From Actinomycetes bacterium (lineage in GTDB: Bacteria; Actinomycetota; Acidimicrobiia; Acidimicrobiales; RAAP-2): DNA of 64,000 nt. A model generated the notes under the pieces. The model saw nothing but the letters and a program-made list of their open reading frames with translations. It did no database searches and was not told where the DNA came from. The stretch covers positions 107,292-171,291 of the forward strand of contig JAJXZW010000001.1 in NCBI GenBank assembly GCA_021779855.1, in the 5' to 3' direction. Position 1 is the stretch's first letter; the number at the start of each line of letters is the position of its first letter. Shown here piece by piece: positions 1 through 8,274 of the stretch. The translations under genes were made by a program, and so were the position numbers.

Positions 1-743
1 AGCTGTCCCGGGGTGTAGTCGATCGCGCCTCGGGCGCGCAGCTCGTCGAAGGTGTGCGAGGCCGAGTAGACGAGCCCGTAGGGGCACCCGGTCATGCAGA
101 GCCCGCACGACACGCACGCCGACGCCCGCAGGGCGAGGCGGGCTCGTCCGGCGATCACGCCGGATCGGCGCACGGCCACTCGGCGGGACTGGTAGCGCTC
201 GAGGACGCGGCGGGCGTTGCCGGCGAGTGGGGGGAGGGGGTCGGGATGGCCCAGGAGGGGGAAGTACTCGGCCAGGTCGTCGGACTCGCCGGCGTAGGGG
301 ATGGCGCCCAGGACGGCGCGGTAGTGCGGCTCGAGGGTGTCGCGACCGAAGGGCCATTCCGAGAAGCTGGCGGCGGAGTAGGGCGTCATCTGGGCGCCCC
401 AGGCGTTGGAGAACCCGCCGTAGGCGCCCGAGACGACGTGAACGTCGTCGCTCATCCCGGTTCGCTGGCCGAAGTCACGGAAGGGGAAGTCCGAGCCGAG
501 GGTGCGCTTCTCCGGGAGCCGGAGCCCCGGTCGGGGGACGGCCACGGCAGCCACGCGCTCCCGGTCGCGGGGGTCCCAGGTGCTCGGCGGGCCCGCCGCG
601 AGTCGGCGCCTCGCCTGCTCCAGGTCGTCCTCGAGCCGACCTCCGACGTCGAGGACGCGCACCGTCACGTCGGGCCGGTCGACCAGGGCCAGGGCCGCGC
701 CCGCCGCGGCCGGGCCGGCGCCGACGATCACGACCTCCATCAT
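1..743 (-). CDS. FAD-dependent (GMC-like) oxidoreductase, partial
   Basis: This is the N-terminal ~247 residues of an FAD-dependent oxidoreductase; the rest lies beyond base 1. It begins with an N-terminal dinucleotide-binding motif (VVIVGAGPAAAG). A ferredoxin-like cysteine cluster, CVSCGLCMTGCP, sits at about residues 208-220. That cluster is seen in some GMC-type flavoproteins and suggests a redox partner or an Fe-S site, but the cluster type is inferred. Two consecutive ATG codons (743 and 740) could start it. The first overlaps the stop of the upstream GT2 gene as ATGA, so the two are probably co-translated. The substrate is unknown; its setting in a glycosyltransferase locus suggests sugar or polyprenol oxidation. 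Confidence 0.75.
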   Translation of the reverse strand, partial: MMEVVIVGAGPAAAGAALALVDRPDVTVRVLDVGGRLEDDLEQARRRLAAGPPSTWDPRDRERVAAVAVPRPGLRLPEKRTLGSDFPFRDFGQRTGMSDDVHVVSGAYGGFSNAWGAQMTPYSAASFSEWPFGRDTLEPHYRAVLGAIPYAGESDDLAEYFPLLGHPDPLPPLAGNARRVLERYQSRRVAVRRSGVIAGRARLALRASACVSCGLCMTGCPYGLVYSASHTFDELRARGAIDYTPGQ

Positions 744-1675
744 CGACCCAGTCGGCCGACGAGGGTCCCGGCGGCCCCGAGGGCCAGCGCGCAGACGAGG
801 GCCCCGTATCGCACCGGGGCGTAGAGGTCGCCGCGCGCCAGCGCGCGCGCCTCCTCGAGGAGGCCGCGGGTGAGCCCGCGCACCCCGAAGGCGACCTCGG
901 CGTTGAGGTTCGACGCGCCCCCCATCGTCCGGAAGGCCTGCGCCTTGCCCCGGTTGACGTAGAAGCATCGTCGCCAGAAGTAGTCCCAGGTCAGTCGGGA
1001 CGCCGGCACGTAGTGGACCACCACGGCGGCGGGGTCGAAGACGACGCTGCGCCGGCCGTGGGCGTGGGCGGCCCGGTGGCTCAGGTCCATGTCGTCGTGG
1101 TTGTCGGAGTGGAAGCCGCCCCACGAGAGCAGGACGGCGCGTCGGATCGACATGTTGGCGCCGATGAGGTGGCGGGCCGGAGCCCTGGTGGTGGGCAGGC
1201 CCCGGTAGGCGCAGCCGAACACCCAGTTGCACTCGTAGGGTATCCATCGGGGTCGGTCCACCTCGTAGCGCGGGATCGGCGCGCCGCCGACGGCGACCAC
1301 ACCGGGGTCGGCGTAGTCCGTGACGAGGCGCTCGAGCCAGTCGGGGGCCGCCGCCGCGTCGTCGTCGAGGAAGGCCAGCACGTCGCCCGAGGCGAGCTCG
1401 GCGGCCGTCGTGCGCGCTCCCCCGAGGTGCGAGTCGAAGCGGTTCTCGACGACGTGGACCTCGACGGCCCGATCGGCGAGGAGTTCGGGCACCTCGCGGA
1501 CGGCGCGCTCGAAGAGCTCGCGATTGTGATCGACGACGAGGAATAGCTCGACGGGCTGGTGGGTCTGCGCGCCGACCGAGCGTACGGCATCACGGATCTG
1601 GTCCCAGCGGTCCATCGTGTAGGCGCACACGACGACGCTCACGCTGAGCCCGGGGGGTGCTGAGGGCGCGGTCAC
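740..1675 (-). CDS. GT2 family glycosyltransferase
   Basis: A 311-residue family 2 glycosyltransferase with a GT-A fold. The start of the Rossmann-like core is VSVVVCAY near the N-terminus. An acidic metal/nucleotide-sugar site FLDDDAAAAPDW and a downstream DMDLSHR acceptor/base motif follow. The C-terminus is hydrophobic and may contact the membrane. The GTG at 1675 was chosen because it places the GT2 core about 10 residues in; the upstream ATG at 1759 would run into the promoter and start of the divergent GH16 gene. The stop overlaps the start of the FAD oxidoreductase by 4 nt. The donor and acceptor cannot be read from sequence. Confidence 0.85.
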   Translation of the reverse strand: MTAPSAPPGLSVSVVVCAYTMDRWDQIRDAVRSVGAQTHQPVELFLVVDHNRELFERAVREVPELLADRAVEVHVVENRFDSHLGGARTTAAELASGDVLAFLDDDAAAAPDWLERLVTDYADPGVVAVGGAPIPRYEVDRPRWIPYECNWVFGCAYRGLPTTRAPARHLIGANMSIRRAVLLSWGGFHSDNHDDMDLSHRAAHAHGRRSVVFDPAAVVVHYVPASRLTWDYFWRRCFYVNRGKAQAFRTMGGASNLNAEVAFGVRGLTRGLLEEARALARGDLYAPVRYGALVCALALGAAGTLVGRLGR

Positions 1676-1732
1676 GGATCCATCCTGCCGCGACGCGCGT
1701 CCGACCGACCGGGCGTCGCTCGGCGTCCCCGG

Positions 1733-1738
1733 TAGACT
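1733..1738 (+). promoter_or_regulatory. -10 element TAGACT, probable leaderless promoter
   Basis: TAGACT lies 8 nt before the ATG at 1747 with no Shine-Dalgarno sequence between them. Transcription would start at or beside the start codon. No convincing -35 is visible. Confidence 0.55.
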
Positions 1739-1746
1739 GCGCGACG

Positions 1747-2637
1747 ATGTCGGGCGCACCGGACACCGGCCCGACGAGCGCGGCTCACCCCCGTCACCGC
1801 CCGTCGAGCCATCTCATCGGCGCCCTCACCGTCGTCGTCGTCGCGGCCGTCGTCGCGGCCGTCGTCTACTTCGTCTACGCCTACGAGCACAAGACCGTGA
1901 TCCGCGCCATAGCCCCGGGCGTGCGCACGCCCTATCCCGTCGGGGTCATCGACACGAAGGCCCTCTCGGGCGTGGACCCGCCGGGTGCCCACGCCCTCGC
2001 GGGCTACCGACAGGTCTACGTGACCGACTTCCCCGGCCGGTCGCTGCCTACGGGCTGGGCGGTCTTCACCGGCCCCCAGCCCGGCTCGCCGGGGGGTCAC
2101 TTCGGGGCCGCCCACGTGGTCGTGAAGGACGGGCGGCTCCTCCTCAGCACCTGGCGGGACCCCCAGTTCAAGGACGCCTGGGTGACCGGGGGGCTCTGCC
2201 AGTGCGGGCGGCCGATGACCTACGGCGCCTTCTTCGTCCGGAGTCGGGTCACGGCGGCCGGCCCGAACGAGGTCGAACTGCTCTGGCCGGCGTCGAACCA
2301 CTGGCCACCCGAGATCGACTTCAACGAGACGGGCGGACGCACCAACGGCACGTCCTCGACGGTCCACTGGGGTCCCATCAACCAGATCGACCAGCGCTTC
2401 GTGACGATCGACATGACCAAGTGGCACACCTGGGGTGTGGTCTGGACGCGGTCGTCGATCGTCTACACGGTGGACGGGCAGGTCTGGGGGACGATCGCCT
2501 CGCCCAGCGAGGTCGCCTCGGTACCCATGACCCTCGACTTCGAGCAGCGGACCCTGTGCGCCTTCCACCGCCAGTGCCCGACGCACCCGGTGACCATGGA
2601 GGTGGCCTGGGTCGCTGAGTACGCCCGGAATCACTAG
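1747..2637 (+). CDS. Membrane-anchored GH16-like glycoside hydrolase
   Basis: A 296-residue protein with one N-terminal membrane segment (about residues 23-48, LIGALTVVVVAAVVAAVVYF) followed by an extracytoplasmic concanavalin-like domain. The catalytic signature EIDFNE fits the GH16 pattern ExDxxE, with the two glutamates as nucleophile and acid/base. The family cleaves or transglycosylates beta-glucans and related polymers. The ~210-residue C-terminal domain closely matches the secreted paralogue at 8275-9444 (shared GGLCQCG, TYGAFFVRSRVT and PPEIDFNE). Its stop shares CTAG with the convergent gene. The likely role is trimming or remodelling the polysaccharide made by this locus, which is inferred. 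Confidence 0.85.
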   Translation: MSGAPDTGPTSAAHPRHRPSSHLIGALTVVVVAAVVAAVVYFVYAYEHKTVIRAIAPGVRTPYPVGVIDTKALSGVDPPGAHALAGYRQVYVTDFPGRSLPTGWAVFTGPQPGSPGGHFGAAHVVVKDGRLLLSTWRDPQFKDAWVTGGLCQCGRPMTYGAFFVRSRVTAAGPNEVELLWPASNHWPPEIDFNETGGRTNGTSSTVHWGPINQIDQRFVTIDMTKWHTWGVVWTRSSIVYTVDGQVWGTIASPSEVASVPMTLDFEQRTLCAFHRQCPTHPVTMEVAWVAEYARNH

Positions 2638-4574
2638 GACTTCTCCAGGACGCTCGCCGTGGACCACTCGGCCACGAGGCGGAACCCGTGCGCGAGCAGC
2701 GCCGCACGGACGTGGCTCATCCAATCTCGGGGATAGCTGTCGACCTCGACCCCGTAGTTCGATTGGGACCGGCCGAGGATCACCCAGGTGAGGTTGTTGT
2801 GCTCCAGGTTCTTGACGATGCGCGACACCGGGGTGGGCGACGTCGCGGATCCGGCGACGTACTCGTTGATCGTGCCCACGGCCCGCTGGCCGATCGGCAT
2901 GAAGTAGTTGGCCAGGCCGATCCTCTGCCCCGGCTGGACGTGGTCGTAGACGTAGTTCACGGCCGCCACCTCCCCGGGGGTGAACGACTCGTAGGCGTCG
3001 TTCCCGCCACGTACGAGCGTCGTCACCATCGCGACGGCGCCCACGACGACCGCCACGGCGACCCGGGAGCTCGTCGGCCCCCATCGCGCGAGTGCCTCAC
3101 GCACGGCGCGCGCCGTGCGAGCCTCGCGCGGGTCGCGCGCGCCGCCGAGCCCCAGGCGTCCCGGCAAGGGTCGAGCGAGCGAGCCGACCGTGGCGCGGAG
3201 CGAGTCGGCGACGCTAGGGATCTCCCCGGCCCGCCCGGGCACGAGGGCCGAGGCCGCGAGGAGCCCTACGAAGGGCAGTCCGAACAGCACGACGCGCATC
3301 AGGCCCTCGCCGCCGTAGGCCTGGGCGGCGAGCAGGGCGAAGGGCGCGACGACCAGCGCCTCGATGGTTCGCGAATCGGCCCGCCGGCGCACGGCGCCGA
3401 CGGCGGCCAACAGGTAGACGACGGCCGTCAGCCCGATGCGGGACTCGACGACGGCGAGGTGGGTCGCGCGACCGGTGACCCGGCTCGTCACGTTCGAGCT
3501 CAGCTTCGAGCCGAACTGGCCCACCGATCCGAAGATCGCCCCGAGGTGGCCGACCCAGTAGTTGCTGGCACCGAGGCTCAGCCAACCGATGGCGAGCGCG
3601 ACGAGCAGGACCCACATCTCGGGCCGACCGAATCGGCGCGTCACGACCAGCGCCGGCAGGGCGACGGCCAAGGCGTAGGGCGTGAGCTGGTGGCTCATGG
3701 AGGAGGCGAGGAAGATGAGACCCATGAGAACGAGGAGCGTCGTGGTCACGAGCGGGCCCTGGGTCGGGGTGGCGTCGCGGCCGAGGAGGCGGTCCCCCGT
3801 CAACGCCCGTCGGGTGCGCGTCAGGCGTTGGCGCCACGATCCCTCCACGAAGCCCGAGGGCCCGAGGGGGACCGGGCGCCAGAGGTAGAGGGCGAGGGCC
3901 ACCACGACGAGGAAGAGGAGGTAGTTGAGGGCTTGGGGAGAGAAGTAGTCCTGGAGGATCCAGTTGGTGCAGTAGTAGAGGGCGATGCCCAGCCAGCCCG
4001 CGCGCTCGCCGACGCCGCTGTAGCGCGCGATGACGAGGAGGGGGGCGAGATAGGCGAGCTCGATCGCGAGAGGGAACCAGTGGGCGAAGGCGATCGCCGA
4101 GTGGACGCCGGCGAACGACACGAGGGCGGCGGTCATGGAGAACCCCCCCGGCCACGAGAACCGGGCGTCGTAGCCCTCCAGGGGCTGGCCGTGGGCCAGG
4201 ATGTACTGGATGAAGCCGGCGTGGATCCACGAGTCGGTGAGGACCGCCGTGGGCTCGACCGCCGACGCCGTGCCGTAGATGTAGATCGCGAGCACGACCA
4301 GCAGGCCGAGCAGCGCCCAGGCGCGTAGGCGGCGGGCGCTGAGCTCGACGGTGAAGGCCGCGACGACGAGGAGGAGCCCGACGAAGTAGGTCCATCCGAG
4401 GACCGAGATCAGGCCGTAGCCGTTCATGGCGTTCGAGTCGGCGCGGGTCACCGTTATCAGCCACAGGGCGAGTCCGAGGAGTCCGAGTGCGGGTCCCACC
4501 GCAGAGCGCGTGGCGATCCGGCGTCGCGTGGCGAGCGCCGCGGGGGCCGCCGAGAACGTGGTCGCCAGGGCCAT
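2634..4574 (-). CDS. Large polytopic membrane protein, GT-C glycosyltransferase-like
   Basis: A 646-residue protein with about a dozen hydrophobic segments. A large extracytoplasmic C-terminal tail follows the last helix (about residue 520 onward). The first external loop contains TDSWIHAG and then SWPGG, resembling the acidic loop-1 motif of GT-C enzymes that use polyprenyl-phosphate sugars. The ATG at 4574 gives a protein starting MALATTF and leaves a 2-nt gap after the upstream small gene. It is not close enough to any named family to assign a sugar. It is the probable glycan-assembly membrane enzyme of the locus. Confidence 0.7.
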   Translation of the reverse strand: MALATTFSAAPAALATRRRIATRSAVGPALGLLGLALWLITVTRADSNAMNGYGLISVLGWTYFVGLLLVVAAFTVELSARRLRAWALLGLLVVLAIYIYGTASAVEPTAVLTDSWIHAGFIQYILAHGQPLEGYDARFSWPGGFSMTAALVSFAGVHSAIAFAHWFPLAIELAYLAPLLVIARYSGVGERAGWLGIALYYCTNWILQDYFSPQALNYLLFLVVVALALYLWRPVPLGPSGFVEGSWRQRLTRTRRALTGDRLLGRDATPTQGPLVTTTLLVLMGLIFLASSMSHQLTPYALAVALPALVVTRRFGRPEMWVLLVALAIGWLSLGASNYWVGHLGAIFGSVGQFGSKLSSNVTSRVTGRATHLAVVESRIGLTAVVYLLAAVGAVRRRADSRTIEALVVAPFALLAAQAYGGEGLMRVVLFGLPFVGLLAASALVPGRAGEIPSVADSLRATVGSLARPLPGRLGLGGARDPREARTARAVREALARWGPTSSRVAVAVVVGAVAMVTTLVRGGNDAYESFTPGEVAAVNYVYDHVQPGQRIGLANYFMPIGQRAVGTINEYVAGSATSPTPVSRIVKNLEHNNLTWVILGRSQSNYGVEVDSYPRDWMSHVRAALLAHGFRLVAEWSTASVLEKS

Positions 4575-4576
4575 GG

Positions 4577-4795
4577 TCAGCCGATGATCCTGAACCGGAC
4601 GATGACCATGGCGCCGTAGAGGAGGACCGAGGCGACGATCGAGCCGTCGAGGAGGCGGGCCACCAGTCGTGACAGGGCGATCTGCCACACCCCGCAGGCG
4701 ACGCGGGCGCCGAGCAGGACGACGACGGCGAGCAGCAGCACCAGGGTCACCGGGGCGCTGACCGCCGCCGCGTCGGCCACGAGGAGGGGTGTCAC
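4577..4795 (-). CDS. Small two-helix membrane protein
   Basis: A 72-residue protein starting at GTG 4795, overlapping the stop of the upstream gene as GTGA. It has two hydrophobic segments: VTLVLLLAVVVLLGARVACG near the N-terminus and LLDGSIVASVLLYGAMVIV near the C-terminus. It ends 2 nt before the start of the GT-C-like gene. This tight spacing and the shared membrane character suggest a small accessory subunit of the downstream membrane enzyme. No family is recognised. Confidence 0.65.
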   Translation of the reverse strand: MTPLLVADAAAVSAPVTLVLLLAVVVLLGARVACGVWQIALSRLVARLLDGSIVASVLLYGAMVIVRFRIIG

Positions 4796-5940
4796 GGCCG
4801 GGCGCCTCGGGTCGGGAGGACGAGGGCCTGTCCGAGGAGCGACGGCAGGCACAGGACCCCCAGGACGATCTCGAAGCCGGCCAGGTGCCACAGGTGGGCG
4901 GTCATGAGGATCTGGGCGCCGAGCATGATCACGGTCAGGCTCATGGCGAGGGAGAGGCCTACCTCGAGGGCGACGCTGCGCAGGCGGAGCCAGCCCACGA
5001 TGGCCCACCCGGGCGCCGCGAGTCCGAAGACCAGTCCTACGGCGAAGCGCAGTGCGTCGTGCAGCGCGAGGAGCGTGAGCGCGAGCGCCGCGAGATCGAA
5101 GGCGACGAGCGCGAGGGAGGCGGCGCGCCGCCCCCGGACGCGTCGGTCGGCGACGGGGGTCGCGGGGACGGCGACGGGGAGCGGGCGCTCGTCCTGCGGT
5201 CGACGGACGGGCGTCGTCGCCTCGAGGACCTCGAGGGCGGTGAGCAGCGTCGCGGGGGGCTCCTCGAGGGCGGGGGGCCGGCCGACGAAGTCGTCGGGGA
5301 CCTCGAACTCCTCGAGCAGCGACGCGCGAGCGGGCTCGGGGGGCTCCACCCCCTCGCCCCGCTCCTCGACGAGGAAGTCGACGAGCTCGACCCAGGCATC
5401 CTCCGGCGCCGTGACCTCGACGTCGCCCCCGTCGGGGGCCAGGGTCTCGCTCCGGTCGGCGGGGGCAACCTCGTCGAGACGGGTCCGTTCGTCGAGGTCC
5501 CCGGTCCGGGCGGGCCACGTCTCGGCGTCGTGCGGGGCGATCTCCTCGTGAAGGAGGTCGGCCGCGACGATGCCCACGACGTCCTCGACGACGACCTCGC
5601 TCGGGCTGAGGTCGCCGATGGTGCCGGCCACCGCCGCGGCGCAGCGCTCGACGACCAGGCGGCGATCGGCGTCGGGGATGACCGGGGGGTCGCAGTGCAG
5701 GCCCGGGCGACTGCTCAGGCGCGCCGCCATGAAGGGGGAGATCGGGCGGGCGTCGAGACGGAAGACCTGGGGTCCTCCGGGGCCCTCGAGGACGATGACG
5801 GCGTCGCGTAGGCGGTGGCGCAGGGCCAGGCGGGCGAGCGCCTCGTAGACGTAGGCGATGCCGGCCCGGCTGGCGGCGAGCTCGTCGAGCTCGTCGGCGA
5901 AGGTCGTCGCCGGGGGAACGGGGGTGCGGTCGGAGCTCAT
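4792..5940 (-). CDS. Hypothetical protein with C-terminal membrane domain
   Basis: A 382-residue protein of no recognised family. Residues 1-110 form a compact alpha/beta-looking domain. Residues about 120-270 are acidic and proline-rich, probably disordered. The last ~110 residues contain about four hydrophobic segments (from ASLALVAFDLAALALTLLAL onward). A cytoplasmic sensor or scaffold domain tethered to the membrane would fit. The ATG at 5940 is the first start. It is the first gene of the 5940-2634 unit, which is linked by a GTGA overlap and a 2-nt gap, and so probably belongs to glycan assembly or export. Confidence 0.65.
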   Translation of the reverse strand: MSSDRTPVPPATTFADELDELAASRAGIAYVYEALARLALRHRLRDAVIVLEGPGGPQVFRLDARPISPFMAARLSSRPGLHCDPPVIPDADRRLVVERCAAAVAGTIGDLSPSEVVVEDVVGIVAADLLHEEIAPHDAETWPARTGDLDERTRLDEVAPADRSETLAPDGGDVEVTAPEDAWVELVDFLVEERGEGVEPPEPARASLLEEFEVPDDFVGRPPALEEPPATLLTALEVLEATTPVRRPQDERPLPVAVPATPVADRRVRGRRAASLALVAFDLAALALTLLALHDALRFAVGLVFGLAAPGWAIVGWLRLRSVALEVGLSLAMSLTVIMLGAQILMTAHLWHLAGFEIVLGVLCLPSLLGQALVLPTRGARP

Positions 5941-6166
5941 GGGTGCGGGTGTGCTCGGTCTCGGGCGGTCCCCACGGGCACGACCCGACGCTCGGAGGCG
6001 CCCGCCGGGGTGTCCATGCTACCCCTCGGGATCGAGATACCTGATGGCGGGGTAGATGCCCAGAGGGGGGCGACAGGGCTCGTCCCCGGCGCGCGCACCG
6101 CGGGAGCCGGATCCGGCGGGTCGATGCGCTGGGGTAGGGCGCGCCTCGCCGACCCGAGGCCCTCGA

Positions 6167-7303
6167 TCATCGTCGCAAGAAGGCCGGCAGGGCCGTTCGG
6201 GCGCTCGTCGCCGGGGCCGCCCGGAGGAGTCGTAGGGCCAGGCCGTCCCACGCCTCGGGGGCGGGGAAGCGCAGGGTGGAGAGGCGGAGCGCGTGGTTGA
6301 AGGCGACGTGGACCGAGGCCGGACGGCCCAGGTCCGCGACGAGGCCGCCGACGTAGCCGCGGCTGATCGACGGGACTCCGGTGGAGATCATCGCGACGGT
6401 GGCGATCCCGTGCTCCATCGCGGTGTCGAGGGTCCGTGAGGTGTCCGAGGGCTCGGCCACGCCCGCGGCCGAGGATGAGGCGACGACGTCGTCGAGGTCG
6501 CGCGAGGACATCTCCTCGTCGATCAGCACCACGCGCTCGGCGTGGAAGCTGGCGGCGACCATGTCGTCGACGACGGAGTCGCGGTGGCGCATGACGACGC
6601 GCAGCCCGTAGTCGTCGACCCACGCCTCGGGAACGGCGTCGAAGGCCGCGAGCACCGTGGCCAGGGCGGCCACGTTGTCGCGCGGCAAGAAGGCGGTGAT
6701 GCCACGATCGGGACCGGTGTCGGAGCGGCCGGCGAGGGTGAGGGCGTGGTCGACCTCGATGTGGGGTCCACGGGCCCCGAAGTAGGAGCGCAACGTGGTC
6801 GCGTCCTCGGGGCGGCCGACCATGATGCGATCGGCGAGACCGAAGTAGGCGCAGGTCGCGACGAGCTCGGCCGAGCGCAGACCCGGGAGGCCCGCGCAGA
6901 GGACGGTCGTGGGCACCTGCGCCCGGTGGGCCGCGTGGAGCGCCTCGTCGATCCACGCGCTGTCCAGGCCGGGCCAGGCGTAGGCGATGAGCGCGTCGGC
7001 GTCCTCGCTGATCCACGCGTGGAGGGCGCGCGCCCGCTCCCGGCGCCCGTGGGGGGACCGCAGCGTCACGACGTGGTCCTGGGAGTCGTCGCGCTGGACG
7101 GAGGCGAGAGACGGGGCGCGGTGCAGCCCGGCGATCTCCTTCTCGGCGACGTCGACCTCGACGCGGGTGACGTCAACTCGACGCGCGAGCGAGCGGACGA
7201 CCTCGGTCACGACGATCCCAGGGATGGTCGTCGCGAGGCCGGGCCCGGCGACGATCACGTGCGGGCGGGTCCTGGTGAGCCGGTTCGCGAGGTCAGCGCA
7301 CAT
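6167..7303 (-). CDS. Hypothetical protein, possibly GT-B glycosyltransferase-like
   Basis: A 378-residue protein. It overlaps the end of the upstream GT2 gene by 11 nt, so the two are likely translated together. It opens with a Rossmann-like strand (HVIVAGPGLATTIPG). Its second half has the alternating strand/helix layout of a GT-B C-terminal domain, with a repeated pattern of small-molecule-binding loops. No diagnostic EX7E or DXD motif could be assigned. The call rests on context between a GT2 gene and a membrane glycan operon. Confidence 0.5.
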   Translation of the reverse strand: MCADLANRLTRTRPHVIVAGPGLATTIPGIVVTEVVRSLARRVDVTRVEVDVAEKEIAGLHRAPSLASVQRDDSQDHVVTLRSPHGRRERARALHAWISEDADALIAYAWPGLDSAWIDEALHAAHRAQVPTTVLCAGLPGLRSAELVATCAYFGLADRIMVGRPEDATTLRSYFGARGPHIEVDHALTLAGRSDTGPDRGITAFLPRDNVAALATVLAAFDAVPEAWVDDYGLRVVMRHRDSVVDDMVAASFHAERVVLIDEEMSSRDLDDVVASSSAAGVAEPSDTSRTLDTAMEHGIATVAMISTGVPSISRGYVGGLVADLGRPASVHVAFNHALRLSTLRFPAPEAWDGLALRLLRAAPATSARTALPAFLRR

Positions 7304-8081
7304 CGGGCCTCCGATACGTCCGGAATCGCTCCCGCACGATCGTGCGGAAGATCCGCATGCCGTCGCGCAGCGCGTGCAGCCGGCTCGTGCCGTGGATGCG
7401 ACGGGTCTCGAAGCACGGCACCTCTGCGATCGCCATCCGGGAGCGGCGGGCCCGGATGCCTACCAGGGTCTCGACCTCGAAGCCGTCGGAGTCGATGTTC
7501 AGCCACGCGAGCCGGTCCGCACGCACCGCGAAGTAGCCGTAGGTGGCGTCGGTGTAACGGGCACCGAAGAGGACGCGGAGGAGGAAGCAGATACCGGCGT
7601 CGCCGAAGCGTCGGAAGGGGGTGATGTCGGCCGAGCCGGCGCCTTCGGCGAACCGGCTTCCCTTGGCGTAGTCGGCCCCGGCGGCGATCGCGTCGCGGAA
7701 CGCGCCGATCATGGCGCCGTCCATCGATCCGTCGGCGTCGATCGCGACGAGGACGTCGCCCTTGGCGGCCTCGAGCCCGGCCCGCAGCGCCGCCCCCTTG
7801 CCGGGCCGCGACTCGTGCACGACCCGTACGGCGGGCCAGAGGGTCCGGGCGATCCGCTCGGTGTCGTCCTGGGAACGACCGTCGACCAGGATGACCTCGT
7901 CCACCCAGCCCGGAATCGTGTTGAGGACGTAGGGCAGGTTGCCGGCCTCGTCGAGGGTCGGGATGACGACGGACACGGTGAGTGGCACGCCGTCGGCGTG
8001 GCGCGGGGGCCTAGGCGAGGTGTCGTCGGCCAAGGACCTTGGGTTGACGATCACTTCTCCGCCCTCTTCTGGCCCTTGCAT
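7293..8081 (-). CDS. GT2 glycosyltransferase, dolichyl-phosphate-mannose-synthase-like
   Basis: A 262-residue GT2 enzyme with the classical opening VSVVIPTLDEAGNLP, VDGRSQDDT, the GKGAALRAGL segment and the IDADGS metal site. These are typical of enzymes loading sugars onto polyprenyl phosphate or of cytoplasmic GT-A transferases. The ATG at 8081 shares one base with the stop of a 40-codon upstream ORF (TGATG), implying coupling. A GTG at 8054 preceded by AGGGCGGAGAA is an alternative start just before the conserved core. A polyprenyl-phosphate sugar product would feed the GT-C-like proteins in this window, which is inferred. Confidence 0.85.
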   Translation of the reverse strand: MQGPEEGGEVIVNPRSLADDTSPRPPRHADGVPLTVSVVIPTLDEAGNLPYVLNTIPGWVDEVILVDGRSQDDTERIARTLWPAVRVVHESRPGKGAALRAGLEAAKGDVLVAIDADGSMDGAMIGAFRDAIAAGADYAKGSRFAEGAGSADITPFRRFGDAGICFLLRVLFGARYTDATYGYFAVRADRLAWLNIDSDGFEVETLVGIRARRSRMAIAEVPCFETRRIHGTSRLHALRDGMRIFRTIVRERFRTYRRPDVR

Positions 8082-8203
8082 CACAAAGCCTCGCAGAGGC
8101 TAGGGACGAAGTCAACGGCGTGTGTCGTCACGAACGGCGATGACATCGATGTCATTCGCGTGTTCTCGTGCGTCGTGCGCTGCGCTTGCTGTGTTTCGGT
8201 CAT
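8081..8203 (-). CDS. Short ORF, candidate leader peptide of the GT2 gene
   Basis: A 40-codon ORF (MTETQQAQRTT... ending PSLCEAL) preceded by a strong Shine-Dalgarno, AAGGGAGGG, 5 nt before the ATG. Its TGA overlaps the ATG of the downstream GT2 gene. Codon use is less GC-biased than in neighbouring genes, and a perfect 16-bp palindrome lies inside it. No homologue is recognised. It may be a genuine microprotein or a regulatory leader whose translation couples to the glycosyltransferase. Confidence 0.4.
   Translation of the reverse strand: MTETQQAQRTTHENTRMTSMSSPFVTTHAVDFVPSLCEAL
8140..8155. promoter_or_regulatory. Perfect 16-bp palindrome, operator or hairpin candidate
   Basis: ATGACATCGATGTCAT is perfectly self-complementary. 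It lies about 60 bp before the GT2 start and inside the short ORF. It could bind a dimeric regulator or fold in RNA. No matching copy was noticed elsewhere in the window. Confidence 0.4.
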
Positions 8204-8274
8204 CGACACCCTCCCTTGCTCGGGTTCGAAGAGGTGACTTCGGTCATCGGGACTTACGCCCCGTCCACGCGTTC

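Noticed and set aside
2688..4328. Long plus-strand open frame of 546 codons opposite the GT-C-like gene
   Set aside because: Composition is charged, low-complexity and without any family motif. It mirrors a real membrane gene on the other strand; high GC keeps antisense frames open.
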